A stretch of DNA of 64,000 nucleotides, taken from Akkermansia muciniphila. Its GTDB lineage: Bacteria > Verrucomicrobiota > Verrucomicrobiia > Verrucomicrobiales > Akkermansiaceae. A model generated the notes under the pieces. That model did not search any database, had not been told where the DNA came from, and saw only the letters and a list, made by a program, of their open reading frames with translations. The stretch is taken from positions 62,001-126,000 of the forward strand of contig NZ_FXYA01000204.1 of assembly GCF_900184965.1 (NCBI RefSeq), written 5' to 3'. Positions 9,217 to 18,808 of this stretch are shown piece by piece. Each line of letters begins with the position of its first letter. Within the stretch, counting starts at the first letter, position 1. Made by a program: the position numbers and the translations under genes.

Positions 9217-11640
9217 ATGATTCGTCCCGTTTTTTTGTGTGTTTCCTTTCCCTTGATAGCATGTTCGGCTGTTTTGGCCCAGGATGAAACTTCCCTTAAC
9301 AGAGGCGGCTATGGTTCCGTGATGACTCCGGAACAGGTAATGCGGGAACTGGGGCCGGGCACGGGGCTTCTTCCCGGCGACCAGGCGTATGAGGGGCGGC
9401 CTGTGAAAAGCGTTTCCGTGCGGTACAGAAGCACCGGCAAGACCGTGTCCGAAGACCGTCTGAAAAATTTGCTGGCTACGCAGCCGGGCACCAGTTATTC
9501 CCCGGAAGTGGTTAACAAGGACTTGGAACGGCTGTTGGAAAGCGGTCTGGTAGGCGGCAATACAACGGTGGCCGTGGAGCCTTCCGGCGACGGCGTGTCG
9601 GTGGTGTTTGAAATGGCTGCCCAGAATCTGCTGGGCGGCGTGGGGTTCCGCGGCAATACCGCGTTTGACAACAGGGACCTCTCCGAGGAATGCGGGCTGA
9701 AGGGGGGGGAAGCTCTCAGCGATAAGGCCCTGAGCAGCGCTATTGCCAAGCTGCGCACTTACTATCAGGAAGCCCGGTATCCGGATGTACGCGTTTCCTA
9801 TTTTTACCAGAAAACGGAACGGCCCGGCTTTGTGGATGTGGTCTTCGATATCAACGAAGGGAAAAAGGCCAATATTATCAAGATTGACTTTGTGGGCAAT
9901 GAACACATCAGCGCCAAGGATCTTCGACAGGTGATGAAAACCAAGGAGAAGGGCTGGCTGACCTGGATTACCAAGTCCGGACGCATTGACCGTGAGCAGG
10001 TAGAGGACGATCTGGCGGAATTGGTGACTTATTACCGCAATAAAGGTTATTTGCGCGTCAAGCTGGACAAGGTGGAATATTTCGACGCCGGCAAGGGCAA
10101 TGAGCAAAAGCTGATCATGAAAATTACCCTTACCGAGGGGCGCCGCTACAAGGTTAACCAGGTTGCCTTCGGTCCCACCAAGGTGTTTACGGCCCAGGAA
10201 CTGATTCCCGGCCTGAGCATGTATAACGGGGATACCTATTCCGCCCAGAAAGTGGCCGACGACGTGACGATGATCCGTCGTTATTACGGTTCCCGGGGAT
10301 ATGCGGACGCCTCCGTGCGTCCGGACATTCAGGAAGTGGGCGTTGATCCCAAAACAGGGTACGGGCAGATCAACATCGTGTACCATGTGACGGAAGGCAA
10401 TCCCTACCGCGTAGGCAACATCCGCCTGACCGGGAATAACCGCACGAAGGATTACGTTATCCGCCAGGAACTTCCCCTCCAGTCCAATGACCCCATGAAC
10501 GCCGTGGATCTGGATACCGCCCAGAAGCGTCTCCAGAACCTGAACTATTTTGACATGGTGGACGTGGCCCAGGTGGGGTCCACGCGGCCCGGCTACCGTG
10601 ATATCAATATCGAGGTGGCGGAAAAACGTACGGGGTCCCTGAATATCGGCGTGGCATTTTCCTCTATTGAAAGCGTTTATCTGTTCGCTGGCATCACCCA
10701 GTCCAACTTTGACATGTATGACTGGTCCTCTTTCGTGGGCGGCGGCCAGCGTTTCGCGATCAACGCCCGCGTCGGTTTTGAAACGCAGGATGCCAGCATC
10801 TCCTGGGTGGATCCGTGGTTCCTGCACCGCAAACTGGCCTTCGGGACGGAAATTTTTTACAGCAATTCCTCATATTTTTCCGATTATTACGACCAGCAGA
10901 ACTATGGCTTTGCCATTTCCCTCCGCAAACCGATCGGGGAGTTGGATTACGTGAAACTGGAATACCGTCTGGAACAGTACCGTATTGACGCCGAGGGGAA
11001 CGCCCCTATCTTCTTCTGGCAACAGGACGGAGATTACCTGCGCAGCCATGTGGAGCTTTCCTACACCATTGATACCCGAGACGCGCAGATTTTCCCCCGC
11101 AAGGGAGGCAAATTTGAAGTACTGGCCGGTTATTCCGGCCTGGGCGGCGATGTGCATACATACAACTTCGGCGTGAATGGCTCCTATTACTGGAATTTGC
11201 GCGGAGACACCATTTTCAGCATCAATGCCGGTGCGGCTACCGTGGATTCCTATGGCAGCCACGATGTACCCATTTTTGAGCGCCTCTATCTCGGCGGGCC
11301 GTACAACATGCGCGGTTTCCGTTTCCGGGACGTGGCGCCGTACAATCCCGCCCTGAGCGGTGATGAAACGATGGGCGGCCGTTCCTCCTTCTTCTGCCAG
11401 TTTGAATATTCCATTCCCGTGATTGAAGAAGTGCGCGTCGCGGTGTTTTATGACATCGGCTTTGTCAACGGGGACTCCTTTGACTTCAGCACGTCCAAAA
11501 TAGTTTCCGACTACGGGATCGGCCTGCGCTTGAACCTGCCCATCGGCCCGCTGGCAGTGGACTATGCCATTCCGATTCAGAAGAACAACGCCATTGACCG
11601 CGGGGGCCAATTCCAGTTCTATCTTAATTATTCCTATTAA
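9217..11640 (+). CDS. bamA: Outer membrane protein assembly factor BamA
   Basis: BamA inserts beta-barrel proteins into the outer membrane. From the ATG at 9217 the 807-residue product has a signal peptide ending near SAVLAQ. POTRA repeats follow through about residue 450, including NEGKKANIIKIDFVGN and EGNPYRVGNIRLTGN. The C-terminal Omp85 barrel contains the LYLGGPYNMRGFRFRD motif of the conserved inward loop. It ends in FYLNYSY, an aromatic-rich last strand. It heads a rightward group with a coiled-coil membrane protein (33 bp on) and metF. No skp-like gene follows as in enterics. Confidence 0.95.
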   Translation: MIRPVFLCVSFPLIACSAVLAQDETSLNRGGYGSVMTPEQVMRELGPGTGLLPGDQAYEGRPVKSVSVRYRSTGKTVSEDRLKNLLATQPGTSYSPEVVNKDLERLLESGLVGGNTTVAVEPSGDGVSVVFEMAAQNLLGGVGFRGNTAFDNRDLSEECGLKGGEALSDKALSSAIAKLRTYYQEARYPDVRVSYFYQKTERPGFVDVVFDINEGKKANIIKIDFVGNEHISAKDLRQVMKTKEKGWLTWITKSGRIDREQVEDDLAELVTYYRNKGYLRVKLDKVEYFDAGKGNEQKLIMKITLTEGRRYKVNQVAFGPTKVFTAQELIPGLSMYNGDTYSAQKVADDVTMIRRYYGSRGYADASVRPDIQEVGVDPKTGYGQINIVYHVTEGNPYRVGNIRLTGNNRTKDYVIRQELPLQSNDPMNAVDLDTAQKRLQNLNYFDMVDVAQVGSTRPGYRDINIEVAEKRTGSLNIGVAFSSIESVYLFAGITQSNFDMYDWSSFVGGGQRFAINARVGFETQDASISWVDPWFLHRKLAFGTEIFYSNSSYFSDYYDQQNYGFAISLRKPIGELDYVKLEYRLEQYRIDAEGNAPIFFWQQDGDYLRSHVELSYTIDTRDAQIFPRKGGKFEVLAGYSGLGGDVHTYNFGVNGSYYWNLRGDTIFSINAGAATVDSYGSHDVPIFERLYLGGPYNMRGFRFRDVAPYNPALSGDETMGGRSSFFCQFEYSIPVIEEVRVAVFYDIGFVNGDSFDFSTSKIVSDYGIGLRLNLPIGPLAVDYAIPIQKNNAIDRGGQFQFYLNYSY

Positions 11641-11673
11641 CGATATTTAATAATTTCTCTACCGTTTGACGAC

Positions 11674-12414
11674 ATGAGCAATTTCCGCATTCTTATCCTG
11701 GCGTTTCTGGTGGTGGTGCTGGCTGTTCTGGGAATGATTTATGTGAATATTTCTTCAAGGATGGATGTGATTCAGCAACAGCAGCAGATGGCCTCCGCTC
11801 CGGCGCCGGCCAATCCCTCCCCTTATCTTCCGATGCCCACGCAGGCTCCTGCCTCCGCCGTTCAGCCGGTGGTGGTGGCGGACCCCGTGGTGAGCGAGGA
11901 GCTGGCTCATGTCTCGGCGGAGCTGGAACGGATGAAGAAGGAGAATGAAGAATTGAAGAAGCGCCATGCCCTGGCGGAGGAAGAACGCGATTTGTTGGAA
12001 CGCCAGAGCATGGAGAAGGGAGATCCCCGGCTGCAATGGCTTAATGAAATCAAGGATGCGGAGCAGGTGGGCCGTGTGACGGAATACTACCGTGACGCTA
12101 ATCTGGTTCTGTTCCAGTCCATCGGCCAGCCCGACCTGAAAGTGGGGCAGGAACTGGGCATCCGCAGGCGCGGAAGCATTTTCGTCTCCCTGATTATCGA
12201 CGGGGTTGACCCGGACGGGAAGGTGTTCCAGTCCTACGTGAAGCGTAATACGCTTTTTGATCATAATGACAAGGAACCCATCAAGCCGGGAGATGAAGTC
12301 ATTGTTCCTCCTGCAAGCTGGCAGGAAAACATGACGGAAGAAAACAAGTCCGCGTCTCCTTCCCCCGTTCCCGTGGAAGCTCCCAAACCGGTGATGATTC
12401 CCATGGAGCCGTGA
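11674..12414 (+). CDS. Signal-anchored coiled-coil periplasmic protein, unknown function
   Basis: I do not recognise the family. The 246-residue protein has an N-terminal membrane anchor (residues 5-27, ILILAFLVVVLAVLGMIYV), then a Gln and Ala/Pro-rich linker. A coiled coil lies around residues 75-115 (ELERMKKENEELKKRHALAEEE), followed by a compact domain near 130-215 (KVGQELGIRRRGSIFVSLII) and a Pro-rich tail. Anchor, coiled coil and beta-rich domain recall the layout of MreC, but no MreC motif is evident. Its place directly after bamA suggests an envelope role. This is inference only. Confidence 0.8.
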   Translation: MSNFRILILAFLVVVLAVLGMIYVNISSRMDVIQQQQQMASAPAPANPSPYLPMPTQAPASAVQPVVVADPVVSEELAHVSAELERMKKENEELKKRHALAEEERDLLERQSMEKGDPRLQWLNEIKDAEQVGRVTEYYRDANLVLFQSIGQPDLKVGQELGIRRRGSIFVSLIIDGVDPDGKVFQSYVKRNTLFDHNDKEPIKPGDEVIVPPASWQENMTEENKSASPSPVPVEAPKPVMIPMEP

Positions 12415-12452
12415 TGCGGCCCCGTATCCAGTCAAGCCAAGCATAAAGAGAA

Positions 12453-13388
12453 ATGCACCTGAGAGAAAGATTGCAATCGGGAGCCGGTCCCAGCCTGTCC
12501 TTTGAATTTTTCCCGCCCAAAAACGAGCAGGCTGCGTTGGCCTTGTACCAGACCATTCGTGAACTGGAGCCTTACCGCCCCAGCTTCGTCAGCGTGACGT
12601 ACGGCGCAGGAGGCTCCACCCGCGAGCTTACCCGCGAGGTGGTGCTGCGCATCCAGCATGAATCCCGTATTCCTACGGTGCCCCACCTCACCTGCGTAGG
12701 CCATAGCCGGGAGGAGGTATGGAATATTCTGGATCAATACGCCCGGGCAGGAGTGCGGGCTGTTCTTGCACTCCGGGGAGACCCTCCCCGGGGAGCGAAG
12801 GATTACAACCGTGATGCGGATGCTTTCCGCCATGCGGCGGATCTGGTGGCTTTCATCCGTGGGTATAATGAATCCGGCCGCCATCCGGATCCGGAGGGAT
12901 TCGCCATAGGCGTGGCCGGTTTCCCGGAAGGTCATCCGGCTACTCCCAACCGCTTGCGCGAGATGGATTTCCTGAAAGCCAAAGTAGATGCCGGCGCGGA
13001 TTATATCTGTACCCAGCTGTTTTTTGACAATCATTCTTTTCTGGATTACCGGGAACGCTGTCTGCTGGCCGGCATCAAGGTGCCCATCCTGGCGGGAATC
13101 ATGCCTGTGACCAGCCTGTCCGGCATGAACCGCATGGCAGAGCTTTCCGGAGGCACCTGTTTCCCGGCCCGGCTGCTCAAGGCGCTGAAGCGTGCGGGTT
13201 CCAATCCGGACGCTATTCAGGAGGTAGGCATTCAGTACGCCTCCAGCCAGTGCGCCGAGCTGCTGGATTCCGACGTGGACGGCATTCATTTTTATACGCT
13301 TAACCAGAGCCGGGCTACGCGGGAAATCTACAGGAATCTGGGCCTGAAGGATTCCCTCCAGCTTCTGGAACATGGCGAAGATAAGTAA
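12453..13388 (+). CDS. metF: 5,10-methylenetetrahydrofolate reductase
   Basis: MetF reduces methylene-THF to methyl-THF for methionine synthesis, using FAD. The 311-residue TIM-barrel protein has FEFFPPKNEQ near the start, SVTYGAGGS, LALRGDPP (folate/FAD site), KVDAGADYICTQLFFD and the C-terminal HFYTLNQS. All are characteristic and the length fits. It starts 38 bp after the preceding gene. The methionine-cycle genes metK and ahcY lie 14 kb away in the window. Confidence 0.95.
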   Translation: MHLRERLQSGAGPSLSFEFFPPKNEQAALALYQTIRELEPYRPSFVSVTYGAGGSTRELTREVVLRIQHESRIPTVPHLTCVGHSREEVWNILDQYARAGVRAVLALRGDPPRGAKDYNRDADAFRHAADLVAFIRGYNESGRHPDPEGFAIGVAGFPEGHPATPNRLREMDFLKAKVDAGADYICTQLFFDNHSFLDYRERCLLAGIKVPILAGIMPVTSLSGMNRMAELSGGTCFPARLLKALKRAGSNPDAIQEVGIQYASSQCAELLDSDVDGIHFYTLNQSRATREIYRNLGLKDSLQLLEHGEDK

Positions 13389-13440
13389 AAAGCTGATTGA
13401 TTTGGCTGGGACAACACGGTAGAAACCTCTTCAACATATT

Positions 13441-14178
13441 ATGGATATCAAGGATATTAAACGGGCCATGGACAATATGCCGATGGGCGACGGAAGCGCG
13501 TTTGCGGAGATTTCCGTCGGTCCGTCCAGGCACGAACAGTTTTTGGATGAACATTACGGCAAGGTTGCGCTGGTTGTATTGCTATGCGTCCTTGGAGCCG
13601 CCGGATGGATTATTTATAATGGCGTGCAGGACTCCATGGAAAGAAAGGCTGGCGCCGCTCTGGTGGCCGCTATGCCGGAATCCCCGGCAACCGGGGAAAT
13701 TTCCCTGAACGAACAGGGGCTTCAGCAGGTGGTAGCTGATTTTGACAGTTCCCGCGCCGCCGTCACCGCCTCTTATCTTCAGGCCGTTGCCCTGTGGAAC
13801 GCCGGCAAGGAGGATGAAGGCGTGGCCAAAATGAAAGCTTTTATTGATTCTGCTCCCACGGAGGAATGGAAAGCCCAGGCGTCCGTTACCCTGGCATGCC
13901 GCCTGATGAACCGGGGGAAAGCGAATGAGGCGGAAGGGCTGTTCCGTTCCGTGGTGGATGCTGGAGATCCCACTTTCTCCGGTTTTGCCACCATGTGCCT
14001 GGGGGACATTGCCCGGGCTAAGAAAGACAATGCCGTCGCAGGCGCTTTTTACCGTGAACTGGCGGAAAAATTCCCGTCCAGTGCATTTGCCCTGCAAAGC
14101 GGAGGCTACCTGTTGCGCAAGAGCCTGTTTGATATTCAGAGCCCCGTTCGTATTGAGCCTGTGGTAGAACAGAAATAA
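13441..14178 (+). CDS. TPR membrane protein, YfgM-like
   Basis: The 245-residue protein has a cytoplasmic N-terminus, one transmembrane helix near residues 40-60 (VALVVLLCVLGAAGWIIYN) and a periplasmic tetratricopeptide-like region (ASVTLACRLMNRGKANEAEGLFRSVVD). This layout matches the YfgM/ancillary SecYEG-associated TPR proteins. It follows metF by 52 bp and may be cotranscribed with bamA and metF. The exact function is uncertain. Confidence 0.75.
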   Translation: MDIKDIKRAMDNMPMGDGSAFAEISVGPSRHEQFLDEHYGKVALVVLLCVLGAAGWIIYNGVQDSMERKAGAALVAAMPESPATGEISLNEQGLQQVVADFDSSRAAVTASYLQAVALWNAGKEDEGVAKMKAFIDSAPTEEWKAQASVTLACRLMNRGKANEAEGLFRSVVDAGDPTFSGFATMCLGDIARAKKDNAVAGAFYRELAEKFPSSAFALQSGGYLLRKSLFDIQSPVRIEPVVEQK

Positions 14179-14224
14179 GCCTACGGACGTTTCCGAAGTT
14201 TTCCGGAAGATGAACGTTTTTCTC

Positions 14225-14259
14225 ATCCGCATGTCTGTTTTTTTGCAGTGCATGCGGAT
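14225..14259 (+). terminator. Possible terminator hairpin after the TPR gene
   Basis: Arms ATCCGCATG and CATGCGGAT enclose a 17-nt loop rich in T, followed by TTTCCG. It lies 46 bp after the TPR gene stop codon. The short T tail makes it a weak candidate. Confidence 0.35.
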
Positions 14260-14432
14260 TTCCGTATTCAGGAACGCCGGAACAGAGGGTAATGAAAAGC
14301 CCGCTGTGCGCTTAACTGTTGTGATTCCGGAAATTCCGTTCCGGACCGTGACATATTTAAACAAATGATAAGGGGATTCCTCGCTTACCGGATGTAACCG
14401 GGTCACCGGTATTAACCAGTATTTTTCATTCC

Positions 14433-14705
14433 ATGAACAAGCATATCAAATCATTCTGGCTTCTTCCACTGGCGGGAATGGCGCTTTCTTTCATGCCGTC
14501 CTGCACGACGGACAGCTACGGGAACAGCTCCGTAACGCCCGGCGGAGCCGCCGCTATCGGTGTGGGGGCGCTGGCTGCCGGCGCCGCCATTGGAGCGGCT
14601 GTCCAGCATGACCGCGACAAGGACAGGTACCGCAATGACTGGCGCCGCCATAATCCCCCGCCTCCGCCTCCCCGTCCGCATCATCGCCCCCACTGGCGGA
14701 GATAA
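14433..14705 (+). CDS. Small lipoprotein with glycine-zipper and Pro/His tail
   Basis: The 90-residue product has a lipoprotein signal peptide with a lipobox-like FMPSC (Cys 24). A glycine-zipper segment (GGAAAIGVGALAAGAAIGAAV) follows, then a charged Arg/Asp stretch and a Pro/His/Arg-rich end. Glycine-zipper lipoproteins typically sit in the outer membrane. No specific family was recognised. It has its own 254-bp upstream gap and faces the TetR gene convergently. Confidence 0.7.
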   Translation: MNKHIKSFWLLPLAGMALSFMPSCTTDSYGNSSVTPGGAAAIGVGALAAGAAIGAAVQHDRDKDRYRNDWRRHNPPPPPPRPHHRPHWRR

Positions 14706-14801
14706 GGTGGGGGCATGCGTGTAAAGGCTGCGGTATTTCTGTCCGGCAGGGAGAGTCTGGGGGGGGTGATGCGGTTTTCCGATCTTCCCTTGCACGAATT
14801 C

Positions 14802-15428
14802 TCAAACCTGCCGGACGCCACGGAGCGCCCAGGTCATGCGTTGCCTGGCGCTTTCCGGGTCATTGAGGAGAGACCCCAGCAAATCGAGAACGGGCCGTGC
14901 CGCTTTCGGGTCGTGCACTTGGAGTTGTCCGGAAAGAATAAAGGGGGCTCCTCCGCAGCAGGCAAGGTAAACGAGGATGTTCATGGGGTCTCCCATGAGT
15001 ACGGATCCCTCCTGCTGGGCTTCCCGTATGGTTTCCAGCAGCACGAGGGGATGGCGCGTATGGATTCCTGAAATGAAACGGATGGCTGCCCGTTCCCCAG
15101 CCAGGGCATCCAGCACCAGCTGGGCGATGAACTGGCCGTGACGCAACAGGAATTCCATGACGTCACCCAGGATGGCTTCCAGTTTTTCAAAGGCCGGAAG
15201 ATGAATGTTGGCGTGGGTTCTGATGCCAGTGAACAGAGGTTCGTACCAGCGTTCCAGAAGCTCGGTCAGAAAAGCTTCCCGGTTGCCGAAGTGATAGACA
15301 AAGCTTCCTGTATTGGTGCCGGCCCGCAGGGACAGACCGCGAACGGTGAGGGCGCGCAGCCCGGATTCCGCGACGATCATGGCGCCCGTATTGAGCAGGT
15401 GCTCTCTGGTGGATTTCCGTTTGGGCAT
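14802..15428 (-). CDS. TetR-family transcriptional regulator
   Basis: The 208-residue protein opens with a TetR helix-turn-helix (residues 5-50: TREHLLNTGAMIVAESGLRA, then TNTGSFVYHFGNREAFLTELL) and has a variable ligand-binding domain. The ATG at 15428 gives the natural start (MPKRKS). It lies 132 bp downstream of the RND pump gene on the same strand, beyond a strong terminator. It is therefore probably transcribed separately and is a candidate repressor of the efflux operon. That link is inference from position. Confidence 0.88.
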   Translation of the reverse strand: MPKRKSTREHLLNTGAMIVAESGLRALTVRGLSLRAGTNTGSFVYHFGNREAFLTELLERWYEPLFTGIRTHANIHLPAFEKLEAILGDVMEFLLRHGQFIAQLVLDALAGERAAIRFISGIHTRHPLVLLETIREAQQEGSVLMGDPMNILVYLACCGGAPFILSGQLQVHDPKAARPVLDLLGSLLNDPESARQRMTWALRGVRQV

Positions 15429-15507
15429 GAAGGTGAAGCTTGAACCTCCATGTGTGCTCCTTATTGGCCTGCAAGGCAAGGATTCGTTATGTCTGTTGTT
15501 GTAAAAA

Positions 15508-15541
15508 GCGGAACCGGGGCTTATCCCCTCCCCGGTTCCGC
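15508..15541 (-). terminator. Intrinsic terminator of the RND efflux operon
   Basis: A 12-bp stem, GCGGAACCGGGG and CCCCGGTTCCGC, with a 10-nt loop, is followed on the leftward strand by TTTTT. It lies just after the pump gene stop codon. Confidence 0.85.
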
Positions 15542-15560
15542 CGCCGGAGTCCTGAATGAA

Positions 15561-18500
15561 TCAGGAGGTGGCTTTCAATTCCTTCCGCCGGGAGGCAATC
15601 CAGCGGGAAAAGAGTTTGGCTGTGGCCGGAATGATGAGCAGGTTCAGAATGGTGGCCGTCACCAGCCCGCCGAACTGGACGACGGCCAGAGGGCCGAGCA
15701 GTTCGCCTCCGGGCTGGTCAATGGCCCAGATCAGCGGGAGCAGCCCCAGCACGGTAGTCAGGGAAGTCATGATGATGGGGACCACGCGTTCCAGAGAACC
15801 TTTCCGTATGGCTTCCGCGGGTTCCATTCCCTGATGTTCCAGGGCCCGGTATCTGTTGAGCAGAATCAGGCCGCTGCGGATGGCGAAGCCGATGACGGTC
15901 ACGAATCCCACAATGGAAGCCACGGAAAGAATGGGCGGGATATAGGCTTCCCCAAACAGGGAGGCCAGTGTGCCGGGAGAGGCCAGGAAAACGGCTACGA
16001 TGCCGCCCACCAGGCACAGCGGTATGTTCACCAGGGTCAGCATGGCGCGCCGGACGCTTCCCAGTGCGGAGGATAGAAGCAGAACGATGAGCACCATGAC
16101 GATGGCGCCCAGGGCGTAAAGCCGTTGTGAGGCGGATTCCCGCGCTTTGATAGTGCCGTCATAGTCCACGGTACAGCCCATGGCATTCATGACCGGGTCC
16201 AATTGTTCCCGACAGGCCTTCGCGAGGTCTCCCAGGTTGGAATTGGGGGAGGGATTACAGGAAATCATGGCTTTCCGCATGGTGTTGTCCCTCAGGATGA
16301 GGTTGGAAACTTCCTCCCGGTACACCTGCGCCACGTCGTCCAGGCGCACGGTTTTTTTGTTAGGGGAAATAAGTTCCAGGTTCTTGACGTCTTCCATGGA
16401 CGTTTTAAGTCTGGGATCAATGCGCAGCACAATGTTCCAATGGTCCTGGTTTTTGATGACTTCTCCCAGTTTTTGTCCGTTCATGGCCGTGGAAACCTGT
16501 TCCGCAGCATTCGCCATGGTCAGGCCGTAGGAAGCCAGGGCTTCCTGATTGTACTGCACGCGGATAGTATCCACCATAATTTCCCGGTTGGCGCGCGCAT
16601 CCGCCACTTCCGGCATGTTCTCCAGAATTTCCTTGGCTTTCCGGGCGGCCAGGCGGAGCTGGGGCAGCTCCGTTCCGTAAATGTTGATGGCGATTTCCGA
16701 GTTGGAGCCGGATAAAGCGGAACTGATGCGATGGGCCAGCGGATACCCGATCATGGAGCTGGTGCCGGGAATGCCGTCAATGCATTTCTTGATGGCGGCG
16801 CGCAATTCTTTCTGGTCTTTCTTGAGATCCACGCGCACGAGCAGTTCGGAGGCGCTGACGGGTTCCGCATGTTCGTCATTTTCCGCGCGTCCCGTGCGCT
16901 GGGTGACGCTGAGAACCCCCGGAATCTGTTCAATGTCTTTCATGACTTTCCGGGAGATACGTTCCGTTTCATCCAGGGAAGTGCCCGGCACCGTGCTGAC
17001 GAATACTGTGTAGCAATCCTCGTTGAACGGCGGCAGGAAACTGGTTCCGAATGTGGACCCCAGCCACAGGGCCAGCAGCGTAATGGCTGCCATGATGGCG
17101 CAGACCGTTTTGGAAAAGCGCAGGCAGAATTCCAGGATGGGGGTATAAATGCGCTTAATGAGACGGGAGCTGAAGGAGTCCCCGCTTTCCAGAGTAGCGG
17201 CGTTTTTGCTTTTCCTGAACCATATGTAACAGAGTACCGGAGTGATGGTGACAGCTACAATAAGGGAAGAAAGCAGGGCCAGCATGTAGGAGATCCCCAG
17301 CGGCCGGAAAAATTGGCCTTCCAGCCCGGACAGGAAGAGCACCGGAGTGAATACCAGCAGGATGATGACGGAAGAGAAGGAAATGGAGCCTACGATTTCG
17401 CTCTTGGCGTTCATCAGCACTTCATACTTGCTCTTGCGCTTATCCTTCGGCAGGGCGGCGTTTCGGTTCAGGTGCCTCCAGGCTATTTCCACGAAAATAA
17501 TGGCGTTGTCCACCACGTCTCCCACGGCTACGGCCAGGCCGCCCAGGGTCATGATATTGATGGCCAGCCCGAAGACGGGGAACATCATCATTCCGAACAG
17601 GATGGACAGGGGCATGGAGATCAGCGTGATGATGGCCGTGCGCAGGTTCAGCAGAGTCAGGAAGATAACGATCATGACCACCGCTCCGGCAATGAGGAGG
17701 GTTTCCGTGCCGTTATCCAGGGACATTTCTATGAAATCCGCCTGCCGATAGGCGGTGGTGTGCAGTTTCATTCCCTTGGGAAGCTGGCTTTGGCTGAATT
17801 CCCTGACGGCTGCGTCCACGGCCTGCGTCAGGGCCAGCGTATTGGCTCCCGGCACCTTCTGCACGGAAAGCACCACAGCGTCTTCCCCCATAAATCCGGC
17901 GTCTCCCCGCCGCGGCGCACCGTCTATCTTGACTTCCGCCACATCCTGAAGCCGAAGTATTCCGGAGGCATGATCCGGAACCAGGGCGCGGTTGAGCTGT
18001 TCAATATTGGCGGTGCGGGTATCCTGCTGAATGGGGAGTTCCTGCCCGGCCACATCCTCCAGATACCCTGCGGGGACGGAGGACTGGGATTCCTGAACAG
18101 CCGTTTTCAGGCTGGAAAGGTCCACCCCTGCCAGTTTGAGTTTATTGGGGTCGTAAATCACCTGGTATTCCGGCAGACGTCCGCCCAGCACCGTGACCTG
18201 GCCCACCCCGGGAATGGCCAGCAGGCGCGTGCGCAGCTTGTATTCCGCCAGTTGCCGCATGTCCAGTTTGGAGGTATCCTTGTCTCCCGTCAGGGCGATG
18301 AGCATGATTTCCCCAGTTATGGAGACGATGGGTGCCAGTTCCGGGGATGTTCCTTCCGGCAGGGATTCCCGGACTGCACCAAGGCGTTCCGTTACAATCT
18401 GCCGGGCCTGGTAGATATCTTTGTCCCAGTCGAAATCCACCCAAACGAAGGAAAGTCCGCTGCCGGAGGAGGAGCGGACGCCCTTGACCCCGGCGGTCCC

Positions 18501-18719
18501 GTTCATGGCGGATTCAATGGGAATGGTGATGTACTGTTCCACTTCTTCCGCAGTAAGTCCGGGGGCTTCCGTCTGGATGGTGACACGCGGAACCTTCAGT
18601 TCCGGGAATACGTCCACGGGAATGTTTTTCACCACGAAGATGCTGATGATTGCCAGCGCAATCGTCAGCAGAATCACGGTGATCCTGTTATTCAGGCAGA
18701 ATGAAATTAGAAAGTTCAT
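15561..18719 (-). CDS. Heavy-metal RND efflux pump, CusA/CzcA family
   Basis: This 1052-residue inner-membrane pump would export substrate through the adaptor and outer-membrane factor encoded just upstream, driven by protons. The N-terminus has the RND pattern with a first helix and NIPVDVFPELKVPRV, typical of HME-RND pumps. The fourth-helix region reads GGLAVAVGDVVDNAIIF, with acidic residues in the proton-relay zone. Twelve helices and two large periplasmic loops fit the length. The His/Cys-rich adaptor points to a soft or transition metal, but I cannot tell copper/silver from zinc/cobalt. It starts 89 bp after the adaptor gene. Confidence 0.92.
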   Translation of the reverse strand: MNFLISFCLNNRITVILLTIALAIISIFVVKNIPVDVFPELKVPRVTIQTEAPGLTAEEVEQYITIPIESAMNGTAGVKGVRSSSGSGLSFVWVDFDWDKDIYQARQIVTERLGAVRESLPEGTSPELAPIVSITGEIMLIALTGDKDTSKLDMRQLAEYKLRTRLLAIPGVGQVTVLGGRLPEYQVIYDPNKLKLAGVDLSSLKTAVQESQSSVPAGYLEDVAGQELPIQQDTRTANIEQLNRALVPDHASGILRLQDVAEVKIDGAPRRGDAGFMGEDAVVLSVQKVPGANTLALTQAVDAAVREFSQSQLPKGMKLHTTAYRQADFIEMSLDNGTETLLIAGAVVMIVIFLTLLNLRTAIITLISMPLSILFGMMMFPVFGLAINIMTLGGLAVAVGDVVDNAIIFVEIAWRHLNRNAALPKDKRKSKYEVLMNAKSEIVGSISFSSVIILLVFTPVLFLSGLEGQFFRPLGISYMLALLSSLIVAVTITPVLCYIWFRKSKNAATLESGDSFSSRLIKRIYTPILEFCLRFSKTVCAIMAAITLLALWLGSTFGTSFLPPFNEDCYTVFVSTVPGTSLDETERISRKVMKDIEQIPGVLSVTQRTGRAENDEHAEPVSASELLVRVDLKKDQKELRAAIKKCIDGIPGTSSMIGYPLAHRISSALSGSNSEIAINIYGTELPQLRLAARKAKEILENMPEVADARANREIMVDTIRVQYNQEALASYGLTMANAAEQVSTAMNGQKLGEVIKNQDHWNIVLRIDPRLKTSMEDVKNLELISPNKKTVRLDDVAQVYREEVSNLILRDNTMRKAMISCNPSPNSNLGDLAKACREQLDPVMNAMGCTVDYDGTIKARESASQRLYALGAIVMVLIVLLLSSALGSVRRAMLTLVNIPLCLVGGIVAVFLASPGTLASLFGEAYIPPILSVASIVGFVTVIGFAIRSGLILLNRYRALEHQGMEPAEAIRKGSLERVVPIIMTSLTTVLGLLPLIWAIDQPGGELLGPLAVVQFGGLVTATILNLLIIPATAKLFSRWIASRRKELKATS

Positions 18720-18808
18720 GGATTTTTGTCGTTAAATACGGGAGATTCAAGGGACTGTTCCAAGGCGTTAGTGGTATTTGTTCCTTAATCTTTCGTTTTG
18801 TACATCGT

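Noticed and set aside
16731-18704. A 657-codon rightward frame opposite the RND pump
   Set aside because: Antisense to a clear RND protein, with low-complexity His/Gly/Gln content and no motif.
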